Source: Prevotella sp.
Lineage (GTDB): Bacteria > Bacteroidota > Bacteroidia > Bacteroidales > Bacteroidaceae
NCBI GenBank assembly: GCA_022511075.1
Contig: JAFLSE010000025.1
Span: 1 to 40,548, forward strand
Direction: 5' to 3'
Length of the DNA: 40,548 nt
Shown: positions 8,057 through 16,565 of the stretch, in pieces
Position numbering within the stretch: the first letter of the stretch is position 1
Layout of the letters: each line of letters begins with the position of its first letter
Notes under the pieces: model-generated
Seen by the model: the letters and a program-made list of their open reading frames with translations, nothing else
Database searches by the model: none
Told to the model about the DNA's origin: nothing
Position numbers and translations under genes: made by a program

Positions 8057-9346
8057 CTATAGCCACGGTGCAAGTAAATGGGCAAACCAACCAACAAAAC
8101 GTTTCCACGGTGTGCGCATTTGTTTCCATGTTTCGGGAGTGAGTAAAACGCTGTCAGACTTGTCTGCATCGAAAAGGTCAGATAGCTGTTGGGTGGTGTA
8201 CTTGTCGAGTATCACGGCATTCTCTTCATAGTCGAAACGAAGGCTACGGGCATTGAGGTTGGCACTGCCAACAGTACAAAGCTCTCCGTCAACCATTATT
8301 ATCTTTGTATGGTGAAAGCCGGGTTGATACACCCATATCGTCGCCCCCTTCTTCATCAGCTTGTGCACGTTGTAGAAAACGCAGTCGGGAGTGAGCGGAA
8401 TATCACTTTTTGCCGATACCATTATCTCCACGTTTACACCGCGCTTTATGGCATTCTTGACTGCCTTTTTCAACTTGTGGTTCAGAGTGAGATAAGGGTT
8501 AACGAGTTTTATCGAGTCTTTGGCGTTGTTTATTGCCGAAAGGTAGAACTGGCGTATTATCTTCGGCGACTTGCGCGGCTCCCTGTTTATTATGCCCACG
8601 AGCTTGTGCCCTGCTGTGGGCGTGGTGTCGGGCTTCAGTCCTTCAAAGTGGTTTTCGCCAATGTCAAAATACTTTTTGTTGCTCGAAATGTCCTCGCCGC
8701 TCACTTTCTGCCATATCTTCATGAATATCTGTTGCAGACAAGCCACGGCAGGACCTTCTATGCGGCAATGCATATCGCGCCAGCTGCCCACCTGCTCCGT
8801 ACCTTTTATATAATAGTCGGCAACATTCATGCCGCCAGTGTAGGCAATCTGTCCGTCGATGACTACAATCTTCCTGTGATCGCGACTCCAAACGTGGTTT
8901 ATCCACGGAAAGCGTACGGGGTCAAATTCGTATATCGCTATGCCGTCCTCACGCAGTTTTGTGATATGCTGTTTAAGCAGTGGCTGGTTGTTGGAGTCGT
9001 TGCCGAAGCCGTCGAACAAGGCACGCACCTCGACACCTTCCTGCACTTTTTGGCGGAGAATGTCGAACAGCAGCGAGGCAATGGAGTCGTTTCGGAAATT
9101 GAAATACTCCAAGTGTATGCTGCTCTGTGCCTGACGAATGGCGCAAAACATGTCGTCGAATTTCTCCTGTCCGCTTGTGAGCAGCGTCACGCTGTTGCTG
9201 TCGGAGAATGTGATGCCATATTGCTCAAGTTCGGCTTTCACTAATGAGTCAACCCTGTTTGCTGTCCCCGGAGTGCCGCCGTCCTTTGCCCATATATTAT
9301 GGAACGCGAGCATAGTCATAATCGCGACAACGATAAACCTGTGCAT
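8057..9346 (-). CDS. Exported phospholipase D-family protein (cardiolipin synthase-like)
   Basis: A 429-residue PLD superfamily protein with two complete HKD motifs: H157-K159-D164 followed by GGMN, and H346-K348-D353 followed by GSAN. The pattern and the C-terminal half are those of bacterial cardiolipin synthases, which join two phosphatidylglycerol molecules. Those enzymes usually begin with two transmembrane helices. This one has a single cleavable-looking signal (residues 1-20, ending FHNIWA), so it is probably periplasmic or envelope-facing. It may be a phospholipase or transphosphatidylase rather than the housekeeping enzyme. The ATG at 9346 is preferred over an upstream TTG at 9361. 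It starts 25 bp after the regulator gene and is probably cotranscribed. Confidence 0.85.
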   Translation of the reverse strand: MHRFIVVAIMTMLAFHNIWAKDGGTPGTANRVDSLVKAELEQYGITFSDSNSVTLLTSGQEKFDDMFCAIRQAQSSIHLEYFNFRNDSIASLLFDILRQKVQEGVEVRALFDGFGNDSNNQPLLKQHITKLREDGIAIYEFDPVRFPWINHVWSRDHRKIVVIDGQIAYTGGMNVADYYIKGTEQVGSWRDMHCRIEGPAVACLQQIFMKIWQKVSGEDISSNKKYFDIGENHFEGLKPDTTPTAGHKLVGIINREPRKSPKIIRQFYLSAINNAKDSIKLVNPYLTLNHKLKKAVKNAIKRGVNVEIMVSAKSDIPLTPDCVFYNVHKLMKKGATIWVYQPGFHHTKIIMVDGELCTVGSANLNARSLRFDYEENAVILDKYTTQQLSDLFDADKSDSVLLTPETWKQMRTPWKRFVGWFAHLLAPWL

Positions 9347-9371
9347 AATAGATGGATGCAAGTGTGCCCAA

Positions 9372-12300
9372 TTACTTTTTGCGTGAGTTCACACGATATA
9401 TCAGCGGCGACATTCCAAACTTCTCCTTGAACAGCGTAATGAAGTGGTCTGCCGTGTTGAGTCCTATGTTAAGCGACAACTCGTCCATTCCGATATCGGT
9501 CTTTTCGAGCAGTGTGCAGGCATGCTTCAGACGCATGTCGAGAATAAGCTCCGTAGGTGTCTTTTCGGTTATTGAGCGCACCTTGCGGAAGAACTGAACT
9601 CTGCCCATGCCCATTGCCTGCGCCATAGCCTCGATGTTGATATATCCGTTGCCCATGTTGTGTAGCACGTATTGCTCGATGTTGTACATGAGCTGGCGGT
9701 CTTGTACCGATTGCTTACTGTCAATCTCGATGAGGGTAAGTTCGTGCTTCTCTTCCACTTTCTCTTGGCTGTTGACGTCGTCTTTCCTCGATTCTTCGGC
9801 ACTGTGTCTTGTTTCGCTTTCGTGCGAGGTGTTGCCTTCCTCATATTCTTCCTCAACGATGGTCTCAACGTCCATATCGTCTTGGGTGGTTATCGTGGCT
9901 GTTGTCATACTTGCATTGTATGTCTCCAGTCGTCGTGTCTCGTTGCCTTCGATAGTGTTGCTTATCAGTTTTGTGTCTTCTATGCCGAGCAGATGGTTGA
10001 AGCGCATTATCGCTTCCTGGACGTTGAAAGGCTTGGCAAGATAGTCGTCGGCAGATAGCGTTATGTTCATGTCCTGCATGTCTGCGCGTGAGAGAACGCC
10101 GTCGGTCATCAGCACGAACTTTATGTTGGCTGTATTGGCGTTCATCTTTATTTCGTTGCAGAAATCGCTACCTGTTGCGTGCGGAAGTTCTTGCTTGCAG
10201 ACAATGATTGCAGGGTGCAGGAACTCTAAATCTTTTTGGGCATTTTCCACGGAGTTGTATATGTGCAAGTCGTAAACATCGTTCAGATATGCCATTATAA
10301 ACTGCTGGAACTCTGGATTGTCGTCGATGAACAACATTATTATGCCTTTCAGCTTTTTGGAGTCTACAAGTTTCTGCGGAGCAAAGTCGGAAGTAAGTAC
10401 CTCGCTAACCTCTTCTGGCAGCACATTCACATAGCCACGGTCGTTGAGGTGCAGTTTTGACTCTGCGTTTTCCTTTGCCGAAGCCTCTGGGTCTTCCAGT
10501 GCCATCTGCATCTCGCTTATACGTGTTATCACTTGTAGCATCTGGAAGTGCAGGGCGTTCAATTGTTCCTTGCCTTCCACCGTTGTTGTCGTTTCGGCAA
10601 GATTGCCAATTATCGAGGTCATGCGCGACATTGGCTGTGCAAGATTGTCGCTGGCATTCTTTATTTCCTTGCGCTGGCGTATCAACTCGTTGAGCACTTG
10701 CTTTTTCTTGCTCCATACATAGCGCACTTTGTTCAGTCCGAAGCGCCACATATATACGCAGCCGAGAATAATCAATGCATAGACAACAATCATCCACCAC
10801 TGCAGCCACCATGGATGTTCTATGACAATTTCGAGCACGCGTTCTTGTGCACTCACTGCTCCGCTTGCGCTTACCGCCTTTACGTGCAGTTTGTATGTTC
10901 CGCTGCTCAAGTCGGTGAATGTCACTCCGTGGTTCATTGCGTCGCAGTTGCGCCAGTCGTGGTCTCTGCCTTCCAACCAGTACATGAACATGAGACGCTC
11001 GCTTTGGTTGTATGCACCGGAAGCAAACTTTATTGTAAATGTATTCTGGCTGTTTGCAAGCACAATCTTGTTGGTTTCGTTGAGAGCCTCTGGCAGAATG
11101 GTGCTTCCGTCGTAGATGTGCCCTGCAAATATCTCGTTGTTGTCTATGAAGAGTTGGGTGAGCATTACTCTCGGCAGAACCTCGTTTTTAGCCTTGACGG
11201 GCTTGTTCATCCAATTTATACCGTATATACCACCCATTACAACCTCGCCGGTCTTTTTCGTGCATATTGCACCACGGTTGAATTCTGTTCCCTGCATACC
11301 GTCGCTCGTGTCGTAGTTGTGCAGGCTATAGTTGAACGTTCCTTCCTCGTGATCGCGCTGGACAACCACGCTACATGCTCCGTTGGCTGTACTAATCCAT
11401 ATGTTTTTGTTGCCGTCCTCAGTAAGTCCTCGCACGCAGTTGTTGCAGAGTCCGTCGTTCTCGGTGATGTAGACAAGGCGGTCGTTATGGCGGTCATATA
11501 CGTTTATACCGTCGCGTGTACCTATCCAAAGCAGTCCGCGGCTATCCTCAAGCACCTGCGTTATGTAGTTGTTCGTAAATTTGTTCAGCGACTGCTTCTC
11601 GCCTGTCAGCATCTCCTTTTCCGTTGTGGATATGTTGATTACGAGCACACCTTCGCTTGTTCCTGCAAAGAGAGTGTTGCCCGAACCGTATGCAAGACTG
11701 GTGATATTGTTAGTGGTGAGTCGTCCGTTTTCTTTAGTGTAAGAAGAGAATGTGCCCATCTTCGTGCTATACATCTGCAGACCTCCGTTTGTGGCAATCC
11801 ACAAGTTGCCGGCTTTGTCTACAGCCATAGCGTTTATATGGTCGTCAATGAGTGTCTTGGTGCTGTCTTTTGCTAATGAGTAGAATGTTGTCTCACCATT
11901 GTGTATGCGTGTCAGTCCGTTTTGCTTTGTTCCAATCCACACGCTGCCGTCGGGCGTTGATGCCAAGGCAGACACCTTAAGACTTGCCTGCGGTCCGTCA
12001 TATCCGTGTATACCGTGCTCGCTCGTTCCATACCACATCTTGCCGCTCTGGTCTTGTGTTATAGCGGTAACGTCGCCAATGAGAGACGAGTGGAACTTAT
12101 AGATGTCGTTTCCGTAGAACGATATGCCGTTTTTCTCCGTTCCTACCCACAGCAGTCCTGTGTTGTCCACGTATGTACATAACGTGCTTATAATTTTTCC
12201 TTCAAGATGCTGGCGGTTGTTCATGTTCATTGGGGTAACAAGCTCCATTTCATAGTTGTTGGCATTCATCTTTACGAGACCGCTACGATCTGTTGCCAGC

Positions 12301-13151
12301 CAAATATGACCAGTCTTGTCGTAAGCCATGCTGAACACGTTGCGGTCGGCATCGTCACTGGTGAGTCCGAGTTTGTCGCCTATGGTAGTAATCCATTTGT
12401 CTTGCTTCTTTTGGTACAGCATGAGTGTTCCCTGTCCGTAGAGCCAGATGTTGTCGCGTGCATCCGCAAAAGCCTTCAATGTGTTAGACTTGCGCAGGCG
12501 TTCTTCTGCTATGGTTGATGTCTGCCATATCTTCTTGCGGTCCTCGTCGATGTTGAGGCATACTATTGTTCCGTCGTTGTATGTTATCAGCGCACCTTCC
12601 TTACATTCGCTTATGTTGCAGATGTTACCGTTCGGAATATTTGCATTCTCGCTTACAAAGCCAAATTCATGTACAAGCTGCTTCTGTGTGTTGTATGCCA
12701 CAATGCCCTGCTTTGGTATGTAGAACCAGAAGTTTTTCTTGCTGTCAATATATACTATGGCAGGGTCGCCGCTTATTCCAAGTTTTGTATATACTTGGTG
12801 CATGTCGCGCTCGAAGGTTTCGGTGTTGGGGTGATATACGCACATACCCTGCGCCGTGTTTACCCACAGCGTTCCGTCCTTCGCCTCTTGTATTGTGTAT
12901 ATGTAACTGTCGGGTAGCGATGAGCCGTCTTGCGAGTCGCTCTGGAAATTGCGGAACACGTGCCCGTCGTAGCGATATAGTCCGGCAGGTGTGCAAAACC
13001 ACATATAGCCTTTGGAGTCTTTTAAAATGCAGTTTATCTGACTGCTGTTCAGCTTGTTTCTTGTGTCAAGTGTCTTGAACAAATAAACTCCTGCTGCAGC
13101 CAATGGCAGCATAAGCATAATAATTGCGAGTAGTCTCTTGAACAGTTTCAT
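9372..13151 (-). CDS. One-piece propeller/AraC regulator lacking a histidine kinase core
   Basis: 1259 residues with the plan of a Bacteroidetes hybrid two-component system but parts missing. An N-terminal signal anchor is followed by two-component propeller repeats (about 30-650), a Y_Y_Y domain (about 700-770), a membrane helix (780-801), a helical linker (about 808-885), a receiver-like domain (about 937-1045), an acidic Thr/Glu-rich linker (about 1060-1145) and an AraC-type HTH (about 1150-1256). In the linker the place of the phosphoacceptor histidine reads DNLAQPMSRM, with no His. No HATPase_c N, G1 or G2 box fits in the ~50 residues before the receiver. In the receiver, Asp943/Asp944, Thr1016 and Lys1040 remain, but the phosphoacceptor position is Lys986 (VCKQELP). 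Signalling is therefore unlikely to use phosphorelay. It follows the mscS-type gene by 39 bp. Confidence 0.9.
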   Translation of the reverse strand: MKLFKRLLAIIMLMLPLAAAGVYLFKTLDTRNKLNSSQINCILKDSKGYMWFCTPAGLYRYDGHVFRNFQSDSQDGSSLPDSYIYTIQEAKDGTLWVNTAQGMCVYHPNTETFERDMHQVYTKLGISGDPAIVYIDSKKNFWFYIPKQGIVAYNTQKQLVHEFGFVSENANIPNGNICNISECKEGALITYNDGTIVCLNIDEDRKKIWQTSTIAEERLRKSNTLKAFADARDNIWLYGQGTLMLYQKKQDKWITTIGDKLGLTSDDADRNVFSMAYDKTGHIWLATDRSGLVKMNANNYEMELVTPMNMNNRQHLEGKIISTLCTYVDNTGLLWVGTEKNGISFYGNDIYKFHSSLIGDVTAITQDQSGKMWYGTSEHGIHGYDGPQASLKVSALASTPDGSVWIGTKQNGLTRIHNGETTFYSLAKDSTKTLIDDHINAMAVDKAGNLWIATNGGLQMYSTKMGTFSSYTKENGRLTTNNITSLAYGSGNTLFAGTSEGVLVINISTTEKEMLTGEKQSLNKFTNNYITQVLEDSRGLLWIGTRDGINVYDRHNDRLVYITENDGLCNNCVRGLTEDGNKNIWISTANGACSVVVQRDHEEGTFNYSLHNYDTSDGMQGTEFNRGAICTKKTGEVVMGGIYGINWMNKPVKAKNEVLPRVMLTQLFIDNNEIFAGHIYDGSTILPEALNETNKIVLANSQNTFTIKFASGAYNQSERLMFMYWLEGRDHDWRNCDAMNHGVTFTDLSSGTYKLHVKAVSASGAVSAQERVLEIVIEHPWWLQWWMIVVYALIILGCVYMWRFGLNKVRYVWSKKKQVLNELIRQRKEIKNASDNLAQPMSRMTSIIGNLAETTTTVEGKEQLNALHFQMLQVITRISEMQMALEDPEASAKENAESKLHLNDRGYVNVLPEEVSEVLTSDFAPQKLVDSKKLKGIIMLFIDDNPEFQQFIMAYLNDVYDLHIYNSVENAQKDLEFLHPAIIVCKQELPHATGSDFCNEIKMNANTANIKFVLMTDGVLSRADMQDMNITLSADDYLAKPFNVQEAIMRFNHLLGIEDTKLISNTIEGNETRRLETYNASMTTATITTQDDMDVETIVEEEYEEGNTSHESETRHSAEESRKDDVNSQEKVEEKHELTLIEIDSKQSVQDRQLMYNIEQYVLHNMGNGYINIEAMAQAMGMGRVQFFRKVRSITEKTPTELILDMRLKHACTLLEKTDIGMDELSLNIGLNTADHFITLFKEKFGMSPLIYRVNSRKK

Positions 13152-13190
13152 AACGTTGTCTTTGTAATTGTTTTATGTGTTTGTTCGTTT

Positions 13191-15599
13191 TTATTCTTTT
13201 GTTTCTCCGGCTTTCATTTCGCCGAGGTTTTTTATGTATACGTCCTGTTGTGGGAACGGTATTTCTATTCCGTTCTTGTTCAGCGTGTCGTATATACAGG
13301 TCTTTACTTCGCTTTCTGCTAATCCTTGTTTCTGCACATTAACCCAACATACGAGCTTCAGGTTTACGCTACTGTCGCCGAAATCATTGAACATTACCGT
13401 TATTGTTTTATCCTTTGCGATGTATTCGTTTGGCAATTCTTTCACTGCCTTTTCAATCATTTCCTTCACCTGATGTACATTACTTCCGTAGCTAACGCCG
13501 AACGGGAGTATTGACAAAGTATATCCATGCCTGCGCGTAAGGTTTTTGTAGTTTTTTGTAAACAGTTGACTGTTTTGGAACGCAATCACAGAACCGTCTA
13601 TAGATGCTATCATTGTACTTGTATAATTGATGTTCGACACCGTGCCTCTTATTCCGTCGCACTCAATGAGGTCGCCCACCTTTATTCGTCCTGCCATAAG
13701 TGATATGCCATAGTATATGTTTTCAAGAATATCCTTCGAAGCAAAGCCGATACCAGTTGAAAGACCTCCCGATATCACCAACAGCCAAGTGAAGCTGATG
13801 CCGAGCATATAGAACGATAACAATGCCCATACCCCCCATATAATAACCTGTACAACGTTCTTAGCCATCATAAAGTGACTGGCTGCCGATGTCGGGTCTT
13901 TGCGATAGAAGTACATGTGTATGAATGCAAGCGTTGTGCGACTGATGTAGCTGAATACGAACCACAACACTATCACTACGCATATCCTCATTATTGACAG
14001 CCGCAGGTTTTCGTGGTCTATAAAGCAAGTATTGAATGCCTTCCAGCAACGGTCGCTAAGGTTGAAAACATCGGCTGCCCAGTATATGCTCAGCATTACC
14101 GAGATAACCACGCATGCTGGCAGCAATACATCTACCAACAACGTGTAGAACCACGTCTGTGTTATAGGTGGTGTTGTATCCGCCTGTTTCCCGTTTGTAT
14201 CAGTAAACTCCTTTTTTATTCCGTAAAGTTTCATCCAGTCGCTCACGCAGGCAATAGACAACACGCAGGTGAGCTGCATTATCCACCATATTATTAACTG
14301 TACGCTTGCCAATGTGTAACCTTTCCACGACACGAACACCGAAACCACGAACACCGTCATCGACATATAGGTGTAGAACATGTCGAGACGAGGAATGTTG
14401 TGCCTGTGGGTTTTTATCACCTTCCACTGCCACAGCGAACATGCAAGCAGCAGTGACGGGAATATAAGGTTTACAAGTTCGTTTGGAATGAGGACTATGC
14501 GGAACGTGATAACAATGAATCCGATAAGGAGCAGAGGACTGTATATGCGGAATGCACTTTTTATTTCCTCACTGCTCAGACGCAGCAGCAGCGAGAACAG
14601 CACCACACCAAGTAGCCATGCGTACTCCACAAGCAGGTCGGCAGCCATGGCTATGAAGTTCTGATGGGCATTCATCTTTATAATCCCTATTATAAGGGCA
14701 AACGTCACTGTTGTCGTGGCTGTTATAATGTATGGACGTTTGTGTATAAAATCCTCTTTATGAAAGAAATCGGGCATGAAAGACCGTGGTGCAAGATATT
14801 TTATAATCACTACGTTTATTGCTGACGAAACAATGGCATAGAAAAATATAATCAGAAACAGCCATAATATGATGCGGCTGTCCCATTGTGAATTAAGACT
14901 GGGCTGCGACCCGTATTTGTCCGTTATACTCTGGTTTGTGGCATTCAACGTGCTTGGCAGGTTCGACAGCAGTTTAAGGTAGTTCTCTCCTCCGTTTTTG
15001 AATATGCTTGTCTGTATGTCGTTGTACTGCTTGTTTGCGTAGTCGTTAATCTCACTCAGGCGTTGTTCCGTCTGCGTGTATATGGTCATATATTCTTGAT
15101 TGTTCTCCGTGGTGGCCTCCAACTGGTTCTTGATAGCCACCGCTAATGCAAGGCATACGCTGCGGTCGGTCTGCGCCTTCGGGCTGAACAGTGCCACGGG
15201 CATCTTCTTCAGGCTGTTTATCAGGCTGTCGTAGCGTGTTATCTCGTATTGCGTCTGCTCTATGTAATGCTTGAAGGGCATCTGTTCGCGCTGGAAAGTC
15301 TTGTATTGCTCCGTTGCCTCATGACAAGCGTATGCAAGGCTGAACACGTTGCCCTCCTTCTGCGAGTAAAGCATAAGCGAGTTTTGGTTGCTCCGTCCCA
15401 GTATGTCTATGAGCTGTGCAAACACCTCCTTCGTGCGTTGCTGCTCCGTTTGGCTTTGCGATGCAAGTTCGCGGTGCGTCGTGGTCAGTTCATTGCGCAG
15501 AATGTCAAGTGTGTTTTCAAGGTTTTTTTCTTTCAGTACAGCACCTGCATCGAGCACCACGGCGAATATTATGATTAACGATATTACTATGCGTTTCAT
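13191..15599 (-). CDS. MscS-family mechanosensitive channel with large N-terminal region
   Basis: 802 residues with the start at 15599; starts further upstream would run through the promoter. Residues 1-20 look like a signal peptide. About 20-240 is a predicted periplasmic helical, coiled-coil-like domain. Several membrane segments (about 242-620) follow. The MscS core near 600-790 has the pore helix with GIGFASKDILENIYYGISLM and the beta domain (VGDLIECDGIRGTVSNIN). This large architecture is like MscK and MscM, which gate in response to membrane tension and osmotic downshift. It is the first gene of the probable operon with the propeller/AraC regulator and the PLD protein. Confidence 0.9.
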   Translation of the reverse strand: MKRIVISLIIIFAVVLDAGAVLKEKNLENTLDILRNELTTTHRELASQSQTEQQRTKEVFAQLIDILGRSNQNSLMLYSQKEGNVFSLAYACHEATEQYKTFQREQMPFKHYIEQTQYEITRYDSLINSLKKMPVALFSPKAQTDRSVCLALAVAIKNQLEATTENNQEYMTIYTQTEQRLSEINDYANKQYNDIQTSIFKNGGENYLKLLSNLPSTLNATNQSITDKYGSQPSLNSQWDSRIILWLFLIIFFYAIVSSAINVVIIKYLAPRSFMPDFFHKEDFIHKRPYIITATTTVTFALIIGIIKMNAHQNFIAMAADLLVEYAWLLGVVLFSLLLRLSSEEIKSAFRIYSPLLLIGFIVITFRIVLIPNELVNLIFPSLLLACSLWQWKVIKTHRHNIPRLDMFYTYMSMTVFVVSVFVSWKGYTLASVQLIIWWIMQLTCVLSIACVSDWMKLYGIKKEFTDTNGKQADTTPPITQTWFYTLLVDVLLPACVVISVMLSIYWAADVFNLSDRCWKAFNTCFIDHENLRLSIMRICVVIVLWFVFSYISRTTLAFIHMYFYRKDPTSAASHFMMAKNVVQVIIWGVWALLSFYMLGISFTWLLVISGGLSTGIGFASKDILENIYYGISLMAGRIKVGDLIECDGIRGTVSNINYTSTMIASIDGSVIAFQNSQLFTKNYKNLTRRHGYTLSILPFGVSYGSNVHQVKEMIEKAVKELPNEYIAKDKTITVMFNDFGDSSVNLKLVCWVNVQKQGLAESEVKTCIYDTLNKNGIEIPFPQQDVYIKNLGEMKAGETKE

Positions 15600-15620
15600 A
15601 AACTTCTTTAAAATTTGAGT

Positions 15621-15629
15621 GCAAAGATA
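15621..15629 (-). promoter_or_regulatory. Promoter -7 element of the mscS-type operon
   Basis: Minus-strand TATCTTTGC, about 22 bp before the ATG at 15599. I see no similar element ahead of the regulator or PLD genes. Confidence 0.6.
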
Positions 15630-15651
15630 ATAATTATTTCTGAAAAATGTG

Positions 15652-15660
15652 TATATTTGC
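15652..15660 (+). promoter_or_regulatory. Promoter -7 element of the BadF-type kinase gene
   Basis: TATATTTGC, diverging from the mscS-type promoter. It predicts a leader of about 30 nt before 15696. Confidence 0.6.
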
Positions 15661-15695
15661 ATCAAAATAAGAAAATTTAATATTAGTAAGTAGAA

Positions 15696-16541
15696 ATGCA
15701 GACAAATGTAACACTTATTGCCGACAGCGGCAGCACCAAAACAGACTGGTGCGTAATAGATCAAAATAACGTGACACTCGAAATATCCACGCAAGGCATA
15801 AATCCGTTTCATCAGCCGGAAGACATCATAAGCGATATACTTTCCAAAGAACTTTTGCCACAGCTTGGCGACATCGTTCCGCAGGAGCTGCACTTTTATG
15901 GCAGCGGCTGCAATATAGAGAATGCAGAGATGCTCTGCGGGCTTCTTTCCGCTTTGTTTCCCGAACCATGCCAGGTCAATGTCTACAACGACCTGTTAGG
16001 AGCTGCGCGCGCCCTCTGCGGCACATCCTCAGGCATAGCCTGCATCCTTGGCACAGGTGTGAACTCTTGTCTCTACGACGGCACGAGGATTGTCAAGAAC
16101 GTGCCTCCACTCGGCTATATCCTCGGCGACGAAGGCAGCGGCGCAGTGCTTGGCAAGAATTTTCTTAATGCTGTCTACAAGGGCTTCCTTCCCCATGTCA
16201 TTCGCCAGCAACTTGAGGAGCATCTGTCGATGAACTATCAGCAAATAATCTCCCGTGTATATCGCAAGCCTATGGCAAACCGTTTCCTTGCCTCGCTTGC
16301 TCCATTCATTCACTCGCATTTGCACATACCCGTTGTCCGCGGCATCGTGGTGAGCAACTTTCGTGAATTTTTCCGCCGCAACGTTATTCCCTACGGCAGC
16401 CACACCCTTCCGCTTGGTGTAGTGGGCAGCATAGCTTTCTTCTTCAACGACGAACTACGTGAGGCTGCACGTCTTGAAGGTTGCTCCATATCCAAAATCC
16501 TGCGCTCTCCGATGCCAGGACTTGTGGAGTATCATTCGTAA
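15696..16541 (+). CDS. BadF/BadG/BcrA/BcrD-type ATPase, probable N-acetylglucosamine kinase
   Basis: 281 residues of the ASKHA fold. Phosphate-binding loop 1 is ADSGSTKTDW (residues 9-18), the second phosphate motif is LGTGVNSCLYDG, and GDEGSGAVLG follows. These are the signatures of the BadF/BadG family branch that contains N-acetylglucosamine kinases (ATP + GlcNAc to GlcNAc-6-phosphate). The related activator ATPases of 2-hydroxyacyl-CoA dehydratases carry cluster-binding cysteines not seen here. It is a single gene, divergent from the mscS-type operon and convergent with the S9 peptidase. The substrate is inferred from the family only. Confidence 0.85.
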   Translation: MQTNVTLIADSGSTKTDWCVIDQNNVTLEISTQGINPFHQPEDIISDILSKELLPQLGDIVPQELHFYGSGCNIENAEMLCGLLSALFPEPCQVNVYNDLLGAARALCGTSSGIACILGTGVNSCLYDGTRIVKNVPPLGYILGDEGSGAVLGKNFLNAVYKGFLPHVIRQQLEEHLSMNYQQIISRVYRKPMANRFLASLAPFIHSHLHIPVVRGIVVSNFREFFRRNVIPYGSHTLPLGVVGSIAFFFNDELREAARLEGCSISKILRSPMPGLVEYHS

Positions 16542-16565
16542 AAAAATATAACTATTAGCTTATAA

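Noticed and set aside
8057..9361. Start of the PLD protein at the TTG at 9361
   Set aside because: It adds five residues ahead of a complete signal peptide; the ATG at 9346 is better.
10548..11876. 442-codon open frame on plus within the regulator gene
   Set aside because: Antisense shadow of the propeller domain; composition rich in Val, His, Cys, no motif.
15696..16541. 2-hydroxyacyl-CoA dehydratase activator
   Set aside because: Same superfamily, but the bridging cluster cysteines and partner dehydratase genes are missing.
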